Source: Planctomycetota bacterium
Lineage (GTDB): Bacteria; Planctomycetota; SZUA-567; H5-PLA8
Reading direction: 5' to 3'
DNA: 43,540 nucleotides
Assembly (NCBI GenBank): GCA_026692735.1
Contig: JAPLOD010000082.1
Location: 1-43,540, forward strand
The notes beneath the pieces were generated by a model. That model did no database searches and was not told the origin of the DNA. It saw only the letters and a program-made list of their open reading frames with translations. Shown in pieces: positions 24,435-31,601 of this stretch. Both the position numbers and the translations under genes were made by a program. How positions within the stretch are numbered: position 1 is the first letter of the stretch; each line of letters opens with the position of its first letter.

Positions 24435-24797
24435 TTATTCCTTGACAGTCTGCCGTTCGGCGGACGAGAAGCAGATCAGGAGGATGGCGTCCAGATCGCC
24501 GACGTTCCGGGCGTTATGGACCGCGTTGGCCGGAATGGTGATCGTATCGCCGGACAGCATTTCCACTTCCTTGCCGCGCTCCGTGCTGTGGACGATCTTG
24601 CCCTGCAGCACGTGCAGGATCTCTTCGCAGTTGGTGTGGCTGTGGCGCGGGTTGGCGAAACCGGGGTTCAGGACGCAGCGGCCCACGGTCATCGTCTGCG
24701 AATTGCCGAGCGCCTTGGAGGCAAACCAGGTGATCTCGCCCCAGTCATATCGCTCGACCGCGCAGTCATCCGGCCTGGATACGATGGTCTTCTTCAT
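24435..24797 (-). CDS. single-domain cupin protein
   Basis: A 120-residue cupin. I chose the ATG at 24797 (MKKTIVSRPDD), with GGAAGG upstream, over a start 24 codons earlier. Cupin motif 1 is RHSHTNCEEILHVLQGK near residues 49-65, giving the two His and one Glu metal ligands with PxHxH-like spacing. Motif 2 is GDTITIPANAVHNARN near 80-96 with the fourth His. Such small cupins bind a metal and act as isomerases, dioxygenases or sugar-binding proteins. It is downstream of a TIM-barrel sugar isomerase-like gene, which favours a carbohydrate role; that is inference. Confidence 0.85.
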   Translation of the reverse strand: MKKTIVSRPDDCAVERYDWGEITWFASKALGNSQTMTVGRCVLNPGFANPRHSHTNCEEILHVLQGKIVHSTERGKEVEMLSGDTITIPANAVHNARNVGDLDAILLICFSSAERQTVKE

Positions 24798-24879
24798 GGC
24801 AGGCCCATCCTTCCGGTGGGCGGGGAGAAGCTTCCTCCCGCCACGGCCCGGCACGAGTACCAGGCCCACGGTCCCCCTC

Positions 24880-25770
24880 TTAGACCTGTATCATTAACTT
24901 CCGCGCAAAGTCAATATCCCTTTCCGTGAGGCGCTTGTAGCTGTAGCCGGGCTTGGCCGCGCCACTGCAGCGGTTCAGGCAGATGATAGGGCTGACGCGG
25001 TCCCGCACGATCCGCCGCGTTATCTCCGCCACGGGCCAGCTTGCATCCGCCAACGCTGTGCGCCAGCGCAGAGCGGTGCTGGTGAGGCCGTGCTGGCCGC
25101 CCTTCAGGTAACAGTAGCCGATCACGCTCTTCAGCGCTTCATACACGGTCACGCTGGGGAACGTGCCGCACTGCCAGAGGTTCTGCACGTCCCACGTAAG
25201 ACAGATGCGTTCGCGGAAACCCAGCGCCTGGAAGAAATCGTGGAGTTCCGCCGGCGTTGAAAGCAGGCAGTCCCCCGCCTCATTCACGATTGTGGTCTTG
25301 GAGCCCGCGGTGTCTATCCTGTCCGCCGCCTCGTCGTAGAGCGGGATCAGCCACGGCTGGCTCCGGCGGACATAGGCGACGGCGTCCTTCAGGTCGCGGC
25401 GCTTGGACGAGGAAGCCGCGACCAGACTGATGAGGCGGGGTTTCAGGACGTCCGCGATCTCGAGAACATGCTTCAGCGGGCCGAAGTGCAGACGCCGGAA
25501 GAGGTCCTCGCCGCGCTCCACATCATCGTGAAAGAGCGACGTGGAGAGGCAGTACACCGACAGACCGCGCTCCCTGATCAGAGCCCCCGCCCGACGCGCG
25601 TCGTGGCTCGTGAGATCGCTGACGTTCTTGCCGAAGATGCAGTCCTTCAGATCGAGGACGCTGAGGCCCCAGGCAACGTGCTGGTCCAGCGCCTTGGCAA
25701 AGCTGCCGTCGGCCATGGAGCTGACGAGAGTCAGGTTCGTCTTGGCCACGGCAACGATATATCCGATCAT
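24880..25770 (-). CDS. sugar phosphate isomerase/epimerase-like TIM barrel protein
   Basis: About 296 residues from the ATG at 25770 (a GTG four codons earlier is possible). The pattern is that of the xylose isomerase-like/AP endonuclease 2 TIM barrel: ALDQHVAWGLSVLDLKD near the N-terminus, HVLEIADVLKPRLISLV, TTIVNEAGDCLLSTPAELHDFFQALG (Glu ligand), ICLTWDVQNLWQCGT (Asp ligand) and SVIGYCYLKGGQHG (metal-site loop). The family isomerises or epimerises keto-sugars, inosose and related compounds with a divalent metal. It precedes the cupin gene by 82 bp on the same strand. Confidence 0.8.
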   Translation of the reverse strand: MIGYIVAVAKTNLTLVSSMADGSFAKALDQHVAWGLSVLDLKDCIFGKNVSDLTSHDARRAGALIRERGLSVYCLSTSLFHDDVERGEDLFRRLHFGPLKHVLEIADVLKPRLISLVAASSSKRRDLKDAVAYVRRSQPWLIPLYDEAADRIDTAGSKTTIVNEAGDCLLSTPAELHDFFQALGFRERICLTWDVQNLWQCGTFPSVTVYEALKSVIGYCYLKGGQHGLTSTALRWRTALADASWPVAEITRRIVRDRVSPIICLNRCSGAAKPGYSYKRLTERDIDFARKLMIQV

Positions 25771-25808
25771 CCCGCGCAACACAACCTCGGGACAACGAAA
25801 CGCTCCGG

Positions 25809-25857
25809 CCGCCGGGACGCCGGCGCTGCGGGGCGCTACTGCCGGCGGGACGCCGGC
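25809..25857. repeat. two tandem copies of palindromic repeat family B
   Basis: A near copy lies at 25809-25825 and an exact inverted copy of the 11667-11683 unit at 25841-25857, with GGGACGCCGGCGCT shared by both. The exact copy forms the last codons (APASRRQ) of the two-TM protein, whose stop at 25836-25838 follows directly. Confidence 0.8.
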
Positions 25858-26336
25858 GCTACAGGAGCGCCCTCCGCGCCAGTCCCCGCCGTCTGAGCCT
25901 GCTCAGGTGGCGGCGCTTCCGCTGGCTGCGGTTCCTCTACTGTAGGTTCGGTCGCGGCGAGTTCGGATAGCGAGACGAGGGGCACGGCATCGGCGGCCGG
26001 CGGGGCGCCAGGTGCGGGAGGAGGCGCGCCGTCCACAGCCGCGGCAAACGTGCGGTCGCGCAGAGCGGCTATGAGCAGCAGGAACGTCGCCAGGAAAAGG
26101 AACGCCAGGGAGACCAGACCAAGCGCGTGAGCAGCCAGGAAATTGAGGACCGCACCGTCGCCCTGGGTTGAGCCGCTCAGGAGGACGTTCCGCCCCGCCT
26201 GCGAGCCTGCGGAGACGGTACTGAGCAGCGCGGCGCTCTCCGCCTCTTTCAGCCGCCGGTACATGTCCGCGGCCAGAAGCAGCGCGCCACAGGCGCCCAC
26301 GGCGCAGGCCAGGAGGAGGACATGGCGGAGTCTCAT
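25836..26336 (-). CDS. two-TM membrane protein of unknown function
   Basis: About 166 residues from the ATG at 26336; a TTG five codons earlier is the alternative. One membrane segment is at the N-terminus (VLLLACAVGACGALLLAA, about 5-22) and a second near residues 67-90 (FLAAHALGLVSLAFLFLATFLLLIAAL). A loop of about 40 residues between them and an Ala/Pro-rich tail complete it. No family was recognised. Its last seven residues (APASRRQ) come from a palindromic repeat. It sits between rplS and the TIM-barrel gene, separated from rplS by an AT-rich inserted element. Confidence 0.68.
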   Translation of the reverse strand: MRLRHVLLLACAVGACGALLLAADMYRRLKEAESAALLSTVSAGSQAGRNVLLSGSTQGDGAVLNFLAAHALGLVSLAFLFLATFLLLIAALRDRTFAAAVDGAPPPAPGAPPAADAVPLVSLSELAATEPTVEEPQPAEAPPPEQAQTAGTGAEGAPVAPASRRQ

Positions 26337-26344
26337 AGAGAACC

Positions 26345-26436
26345 GTCTCAAGACAATTCAAAATGCAAAATGCAGAACCAAGAATCAACGGGCTTCATTT
26401 TCATTTTGCATTTTTCATTTTGCATTGTGTCTCAAG
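26345..26436. mobile_element. MITE-like AT-rich element with 8-bp target duplication
   Basis: The direct repeats GTCTCAAG at 26345-26352 and 26429-26436 bound a 76-bp AT-rich insert that begins ACAAT and ends ATTGT. The insert contains inverted ATGCAAAATG and CATTTTGCAT blocks that can form a long hairpin. The surrounding DNA is GC-rich. The right-hand duplication contains the rplS stop codon. No transposase is encoded, so it would be a non-autonomous element moved in trans. Confidence 0.7.
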
Positions 26437-26887
26437 CCTTTGCCTCTTCGGCTTTCGCTTCCGGCTTGGCTTCCTTGTGTCTCTTGGGCTGCGGAGGCGG
26501 CACGCTGTCGGCCACGCGCGGCTTGACGGCCATGTCCTGCTGCTCGGCAACGCGAGTCGCCTTGCCGACGCGGTCACGAAGGTAGTACAGCTTGGCGCGC
26601 CGCACCTTGCCGCTCTTCTTGACTTCGATCTTCTCTATGGACGGGCTGTGCAGCGGCCAGACGCGCTCCACGCCCTCGCTGCCCACCAGTCGCCGCACCG
26701 TGAAGGACTCGTTGATCCCCCCGCCTTTCCGGCTGATGACGATGCCGCTGAAGATCTGGATGCGCTCCTTCTCGCCTTCCACGATCTTCACGTGCACGTC
26801 CACCGTGTCGCCGATCTTGAAAGCATCCAGGCGCTCAGGCTTGAGCGCACTCTTCTGCACTATCTCTGCAAGGTTCTTGCTTGCCAT
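26432..26887 (-). CDS. rplS: 50S ribosomal protein L19
   Basis: 151 residues from the ATG at 26887, with AGAGGAAG upstream. The L19 core is clear: [64 protein letters not shown] and [18 protein letters not shown]. The protein sits at the 30S-50S interface. The core is followed by an extra tail of about 35 residues, basic and Pro/Ala/Lys-rich ([19 protein letters not shown]), absent from Escherichia coli L19. The stop lies within the target duplication of the AT-rich element, so the last residues could have been changed by that insertion. Last of the ffh-rpsP-trmD-rplS group. Confidence 0.97.
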   Translation of the reverse strand: MASKNLAEIVQKSALKPERLDAFKIGDTVDVHVKIVEGEKERIQIFSGIVISRKGGGINESFTVRRLVGSEGVERVWPLHSPSIEKIEVKKSGKVRRAKLYYLRDRVGKATRVAEQQDMAVKPRVADSVPPPQPKRHKEAKPEAKAEEAKA

Positions 26888-26922
26888 GGCTCGCTTCCTC
26901 TCTCGCACTCAGTAACGAACAT

Positions 26923-27621
26923 TCAGCACCCGGCACTCAACAAGTCCGGCCTTTGCCGCGCGGAAAGCAGGCGCGCCTGTTCCCGCCGCCACGCGGCGAC
27001 CTTCGCGTGATCGCCGGAACTCAGCACCTCCGGCACCGCGCGTCCTTCGAACACCGCAGGCCGCGTATACTGCGGATATTCGAGCAACCCCTCGTTTCCC
27101 GGCGAGAACGACTCGCTCACCGTTGACTGCTCATCGCCCAGCACGCCGGGCAGCAGCCGCGCGACGGCGTCCAGCACGACCATTGCCGGCAGTTCGCCGC
27201 CGGTCAGCACGTAGTCGCCGATCGAGACCAGCTCCGGCTGCAGGCACTCGACGATCCGTTCGTCGTACCCCTCGTAATGCGCGGCGACCATCACTAACCG
27301 CGATGCCTGCGCCAGCTCCCGGGCGAACGGCTGGTCGAAGACCCGCCCCCGCGGGCACAGCAGCAGCAGGCGTCCGGGATCAGCGGGCTCCGCCGCCCGC
27401 ACGGCCCGCACCGCCTGCACCACCGGGCCGGCCATCATCACCATTCCCGGCCCGCCGCCATAGGGCCGGTCGTCCACCTTCTTATGCCTGTCCGTGGCGA
27501 AGTCCCGCATGTCGGTCACCACGACGCGCAGCTTGTTCTTCTCCTGCGCGATCTTCAGTATGGACTCGCCCAGCACCCCGATGAACATGCTCGGGAAGAT
27601 AGTGAGTATGTCCACGCGCAT
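26923..27621 (-). CDS. trmD: tRNA (guanine-N1)-methyltransferase TrmD
   Basis: A 232-residue SPOUT-class enzyme that methylates N1 of G37 in tRNAs, preventing frameshifts. Motifs: MRVDILTIFPSMF at the start; DDRPYGGGPGMVM near residue 50; AHYEGYDERIVE near 114; and IGDYVLTGGELPAMVVLDAVARLLPGVLG near 134, which forms the trefoil knot that binds SAM. ESFSPGNEGLLEYPQYTRP follows. It starts 16 bp after the rpsP stop and ends 35 bp before rplS. The usual partner rimM does not lie between rpsP and trmD. Confidence 0.97.
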   Translation of the reverse strand: MRVDILTIFPSMFIGVLGESILKIAQEKNKLRVVVTDMRDFATDRHKKVDDRPYGGGPGMVMMAGPVVQAVRAVRAAEPADPGRLLLLCPRGRVFDQPFARELAQASRLVMVAAHYEGYDERIVECLQPELVSIGDYVLTGGELPAMVVLDAVARLLPGVLGDEQSTVSESFSPGNEGLLEYPQYTRPAVFEGRAVPEVLSSGDHAKVAAWRREQARLLSARQRPDLLSAGC

Positions 27622-27637
27622 GCGCCTGCGGTGCCTC

Positions 27638-27946
27638 TCACTTCTTCGCCGGCGCCACAGCCTTGGGCGAAGGTGCCTTCGGCTTCACGGGCTTTGGCGG
27701 CATCTTGAAGCCGCACTTCTGCAACACGTTTTCCACAGCCTCGGTCGGCTGCGCCCCCTGAGCAATCCAGTGCGTGACCCGCTCAGTGTCCACCGCGAAT
27801 TTCTTCGCGTTGTCCTTCTGGACGGGATCGTACTGGCCCAGTTTTTCGAGATAGGCGCCCTGCCGCTTCACGCGCGCATCCGTCACCACGATGCGGTAAC
27901 ACGAACGATTGCGCCGCCCCAGCCTCTGCAAACGAATCCTCACCAC
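27638..27946 (-). CDS. rpsP: 30S ribosomal protein S16
   Basis: 102 residues, starting GTG (a second GTG follows at once) after AGGAG. MVRIRLQRLGRRNRSCYRIVVTDARVKRQGAYLEKLGQYDP is the S16 core; the C-terminus is a Lys/Pro/Ala tail (KPVKPKAPSPKAVAPAKK). It lies 13 bp downstream of ffh and upstream of trmD on the same strand, a standard order. Confidence 0.97.
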   Translation of the reverse strand: MVRIRLQRLGRRNRSCYRIVVTDARVKRQGAYLEKLGQYDPVQKDNAKKFAVDTERVTHWIAQGAQPTEAVENVLQKCGFKMPPKPVKPKAPSPKAVAPAKK

Positions 27947-27959
27947 TGTCGTTGCTCCT

Positions 27960-29375
27960 TTACCTTCTGTTCCTCTTCCGGTTCGTCTTCTCCAGCTTCC
28001 GCCGCCTCTTGATCGTTTTCCTCTCCTCGGCGCTCAACGTCCGGCCCTCGCCGGGCCGGGTGCCAGGGACCATCCTGTCCACCAGCTTGGCCGCGCGTGA
28101 GAAACTGGAGAGCTGCCGCGTGACTTTCTCAAACTCCTTCAGCAGATGCGATACCGCGTTGACGTTGGTGCCCGAGCCGGCGGCAATGCGCTTCTTGCGG
28201 CTGGCGCCGATGATCTGCGGGTTGCGCCGCTCCTCGGGCGTCATCGAACAGATGACCGCCTCGACCGTGGCGAACTGTTCGTCCGACGAATCAAGCTCTT
28301 TCAGGCCCGCAAAGCCGGGGATCATCCCCAGGAGGTCCTTGATCGAGCCCATTTTCTTGACGGCCCGAAGCTGGGTGAGGAAGTCGTCCAGCGTCAGCCG
28401 GTCCTTGACCATCTTCTCCTGGAACTGCGCGGCCTGGTCCTTGTCGAGCACGGCCTGGGCCTTCTCGACCAGGCTGACGATGTCGCCCATCCCCAGGATG
28501 CGCGTCGCCATCCGCTCCGGGTGGAATTCCTCCAGGCGGTCAAGCTTCTCACCGACGCCCACGAACTTGATCGGCTTCCCCGTGACCTGCTTCACCGACA
28601 GCGCGGCGCCGCCGCGCGAATCGCCGTCGAGCTTCGTCAGGATCACGCCGGTGATGGGCAGCTTCTCGTTGAAGACCTTGGCCGAATTCACCGCGTCCTG
28701 GCCGACCAGGCTGTCCACCACGAGGAACACCTCGTCCGGCTTGGCCCGGCTCTGGACCTCCGCCAGCTCGTTCATCAACGGTTCGTCAATCTGCAGCCGG
28801 CCGGCGGTATCCAGAACCACGGTATCCCGGCCGTTTTGCCGAGCGTACTCCACGGCCTTGGCGCACAGATCCGGAGGTCGGATGTTGGTCTCGCTGTAGA
28901 CGGGCGTGTCGATTTGCTCGCCGAGGATCTTGAGCTGCTCAATGGCCGCGGGGCGCTGTAGGTCCGCCGCAACGAGGAGCGGGCGGCGGCCTTTGCTTTT
29001 CAGGTATTGCGCCAGCTTCGCACAGGTGGTCGTCTTGCCGCAGCCCTGCAGACCAGCCATAAGGATGACAGTCGGCCCGTCGGGACGGTAGCTGATGCGG
29101 GAGTCTACGGGACCCATGAGGTTAATAAGCTCGTCGTGCACTATCTTCACCAGTTGCTGCGATGGCTCGACCGCCGTCAGCACGTCCGCGCCGACAGCCT
29201 TGGTAGTAACCTTGTCAATAAACTCCCTGACAACCGGCAAAGCCACGTCGGCTTCCAGCAGCGACATGCGGACCGTGCGCAGACCCTCGCGCACGTCAGC
29301 CTCCGTCAGCTTGCGGCCCTTCCCGCGAATGCGCGTGAAGAAGGACCCGAGTGAACTGGTCAGACTCTCGAACAT
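27960..29375 (-). CDS. ffh: signal recognition particle protein Ffh
   Basis: 471 residues from the ATG at 29375 (MFESLTSSLGSFF), the usual Ffh start; a longer frame to 29423 runs into a palindrome and is unlikely. The N-domain helices come first, then the G domain with P-loop LQGCGKTTTCAKLA near residue 110, DTAGRLQIDEPLM, VDSLVGQDAVNSA, TKLDGDSRGGAALS and KFVGVGEKLDRLEEF. The M domain starts near 330 (FLTQLRAVKKMGSIKDLLGMIPGF). Ffh binds 4.5S RNA and signal peptides and docks with FtsY. The C-terminus is basic (KRRRKLEKTNRKRNRR) and lacks the Met-rich, Gly-rich end of many Ffh proteins. Confidence 0.96.
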   Translation of the reverse strand: MFESLTSSLGSFFTRIRGKGRKLTEADVREGLRTVRMSLLEADVALPVVREFIDKVTTKAVGADVLTAVEPSQQLVKIVHDELINLMGPVDSRISYRPDGPTVILMAGLQGCGKTTTCAKLAQYLKSKGRRPLLVAADLQRPAAIEQLKILGEQIDTPVYSETNIRPPDLCAKAVEYARQNGRDTVVLDTAGRLQIDEPLMNELAEVQSRAKPDEVFLVVDSLVGQDAVNSAKVFNEKLPITGVILTKLDGDSRGGAALSVKQVTGKPIKFVGVGEKLDRLEEFHPERMATRILGMGDIVSLVEKAQAVLDKDQAAQFQEKMVKDRLTLDDFLTQLRAVKKMGSIKDLLGMIPGFAGLKELDSSDEQFATVEAVICSMTPEERRNPQIIGASRKKRIAAGSGTNVNAVSHLLKEFEKVTRQLSSFSRAAKLVDRMVPGTRPGEGRTLSAEERKTIKRRRKLEKTNRKRNRR

Positions 29376-29390
29376 ACGGCCCCACCACCA

Positions 29391-29409
29391 CGCGGTCCGG
29401 AAGACCGCG
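29391..29409. repeat. 19-nt palindrome, family F, upstream of ffh
   Basis: CGCGGTCCGGAAGACCGCG has arms CGCGGTC and GACCGCG around CGGAA. It lies 16 bp upstream of the ffh start, inside the region that would hold its promoter or leader. Confidence 0.65.
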
Positions 29410-29619
29410 CCACTAAACAACAAATCGCGAACCTGCGCGGCGCCCGCCCCTCTGCCTCTGCCAACTGGCAGGCACGAGGGCGCGCCCCGCCGGAACGCGA
29501 CCGGGAAAGAAACTTATAGCCGCAACCCGCGGCGTCTGCAAGCCAATTCAGAAGCCCGCGCGCGCTGCCGGCCACCGGGCGTCGCGGGAGATTCTGTTCG
29601 CCCGGCCTGTGGAGGTGTC

Positions 29620-29648
29620 TTGACAGCCTCGGTGCACAAGGCTACCCT
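29620..29648 (+). promoter_or_regulatory. sigma70-type promoter for the Ig-like protein gene
   Basis: TTGACA (29620-29625), a 17-bp spacer, then TACCCT (29643-29648). The -35 box is perfect and the -10 box weak (3 of 6). Transcription would begin near 29655, just before AGGAGG at 29656-29661. The same short-leader layout is seen before the SNF2 gene. Confidence 0.55.
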
Positions 29649-29671
29649 CTGCAGCAGGAGGAATGCCTACA

Positions 29672-31555
29672 ATGAGAACACCGCATGCATCCCGGTGGCT
29701 TCGCGGCGCCTGGTTGGGGGTCTTGTTGGCCTGTCTGGGGTTCTCGTTCGCTCTCGCTACCTCCGATAGCCCAGCCATTGGGGGCGCGTCCGCGCGCGGG
29801 ATCTCGAGTATTTGCAGCCGGCCCCTCGCCAGGATCATCACTGATGGCGACCTGGGTGTCGTGGTGATGGGCACGCAGTTCACGCGGCAGATCATCGCCG
29901 TTCTGGGCTTCAAGCCGCATCACTTCGCGTTTGGCTCGAATAAGCCGACCAGCGATCTGACGCTCTCCGACAGCGGCACCCTGAGCGGCGTCAAGGCCGA
30001 CCTGGCCAAGGAGATATTCGACGTTAAGGTTGCCGACGACATCAACGGAAAGCTCGTCGTCTCAGACACGAAGTTCTTCACCATCACGGCTGTTGAGTCC
30101 AAGCAGTTCCCGCCCCTGCGGCTGCAGATAGTCACCAATAAGCCGGGCCCCGTGATCGCGCTGCCCGTCGCCGTGGCCAATGAGCCGTATTCGTACACGG
30201 TCCAAGCCAATGGCGGCCAGCCGCCCTACGTCTTTGGTTTCGCCGGCGAGGATGACTTCCTGGGGATGCCTGTGGGCCTTTCGCTGAGCAGCACGGGCTT
30301 GATCATGGGCAAGCCCATCGTGCCGACGGGCAGCACCCCGGCACAGTTCTCACTGACGGTGACCGACGACTTCGGGGCCCAGGTCACGCAGAAGTTCTCG
30401 CTGGTGGTGTTGGCTGGCACGATCAGTTCCGAGTTCGTCGCGACCGCGGGTAACTTCAAGCTGAGCTTTGGCAAGGAGCGCTCGCGGGATTCGCTCCGGC
30501 TGACCGTCATCCTTAACAAGACGGACCTCGGGCGCGGCAATATCCGGACCGTCGCCGATCTGGCGGGCGTGCCCTTCGCTATGGACTTTGGCGGCGTCGC
30601 CCTGCCGCCCTCTCTATCCCAGGGGGGGACGTCGGGGCAGACAACCGGCACGAGCACTGCTGCGTCCGTGTCGTTCGACAAGAACGGCAGGATCCATTTC
30701 CCCGACAGATTGGCAGGGGTGATACCAGCCAAAGGCGTGACGACGGCGTACGAGATCAAGCTCAACCCCCGCACCGGCGTCTTGACCGCGACCTTCTCCG
30801 GCATTGACATGATCGAGACACTCGGCGCCGACTTCAAGAGCTTCGGCAAGCCGCGCGGCGGCGTCAGCGTTGCGGGGGCGGTCATACCGGTGAATATCCG
30901 CATCGGCACCCCGGCCGCCTCAGTCACTGCGACGCCGGCCGCTGCCAGGCAGACAACCGGGTCATCGGTCGCCTTCGACCGAACCGATGTTGTGAATTTC
31001 TTCTATGTGCGCAACGGGTCCGTTGGCAAGGGCAACGCGCGGAGCAACGACAAGAAGCCCCCGGGCGGCTCGTTCCTGGTCACGAAGGTGCAGGGCAAGG
31101 AAAAGCAGGTGGGGGCGAAGGTGCCGGGGCCGGGCAGCGGCGACCAGCTTTTCCTGCGCGTGACGGGATTCATGCGGAAGGTCGCGGGCGAGAAGTTCAA
31201 ACTGGAGGACTTCAAGACCACGGACGAGGTCTCTATCCTGTTCGGCAAGACGTGCCTCGGCTGCATCCCGTCCAGCCTAAAGCAGGAGGGCGACAAGATT
31301 CAGTTCGTCAACGAGGATGTCGCCGCCGCCCCGCTGTTCAACTTCGTCATAGACAACAAGAAAGGCACCTTCTTCATAGACACGCACGGCATTCCGCCCG
31401 GACTTCTTTTTGCGGAAGATATCCTGTTGGCCGGCGAACCGTACGTCATGACCGTCACAGTGACGATCTACACACCGGGAACCGACACCCCGACGTTCGA
31501 CGGTCAATCCTCCGTGACGTTGTTCCGCAAGGGCAACACCATCAGAAATAAGTAG
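29672..31555 (+). CDS. secreted protein with putative Ig-like domain
   Basis: 627 residues from the ATG at 29672, which is 10 bases after AGGAGG; an ATG at 29663 is too close to it. A signal peptide covers about residues 9-30 (LRGAWLGVLLACLGFSFALA). A putative Ig (cadherin-like He_PIG) domain reads NEPYSYTVQANGGQPPYVFGFAGE... GLIMGKPIVPTGSTPAQFSLTVTDDFGAQ, about residues 170-245. The later part has two related beta-rich units, each starting SFDKNG/AFDRTD and containing long polar strands (KERSRDSLRLTVILNK; FDLKTTDEVS-like). No enzyme motif was seen. It probably works at the cell surface. It is convergent with the giant protein at 31602. Confidence 0.75.
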   Translation: MRTPHASRWLRGAWLGVLLACLGFSFALATSDSPAIGGASARGISSICSRPLARIITDGDLGVVVMGTQFTRQIIAVLGFKPHHFAFGSNKPTSDLTLSDSGTLSGVKADLAKEIFDVKVADDINGKLVVSDTKFFTITAVESKQFPPLRLQIVTNKPGPVIALPVAVANEPYSYTVQANGGQPPYVFGFAGEDDFLGMPVGLSLSSTGLIMGKPIVPTGSTPAQFSLTVTDDFGAQVTQKFSLVVLAGTISSEFVATAGNFKLSFGKERSRDSLRLTVILNKTDLGRGNIRTVADLAGVPFAMDFGGVALPPSLSQGGTSGQTTGTSTAASVSFDKNGRIHFPDRLAGVIPAKGVTTAYEIKLNPRTGVLTATFSGIDMIETLGADFKSFGKPRGGVSVAGAVIPVNIRIGTPAASVTATPAAARQTTGSSVAFDRTDVVNFFYVRNGSVGKGNARSNDKKPPGGSFLVTKVQGKEKQVGAKVPGPGSGDQLFLRVTGFMRKVAGEKFKLEDFKTTDEVSILFGKTCLGCIPSSLKQEGDKIQFVNEDVAAAPLFNFVIDNKKGTFFIDTHGIPPGLLFAEDILLAGEPYVMTVTVTIYTPGTDTPTFDGQSSVTLFRKGNTIRNK

Positions 31556-31566
31556 TGCGTTCTGTA

Positions 31567-31588
31567 GGGCAAGCTTTCCAGCTTGCCC
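31567..31588. terminator. 9-bp hairpin between convergent genes (family C palindrome)
   Basis: Arms GGGCAAGCT (31567-31575) and AGCTTGCCC (31580-31588) flank a TTCC loop. It lies 12 bp after the plus gene and 14 bp after the minus gene end. There is no T-run, so it may act in both directions with help, or be a repeat parked in a shared 3' region. Confidence 0.6.
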
Positions 31589-31601
31589 TTCCGGTGCCCG
31601 G

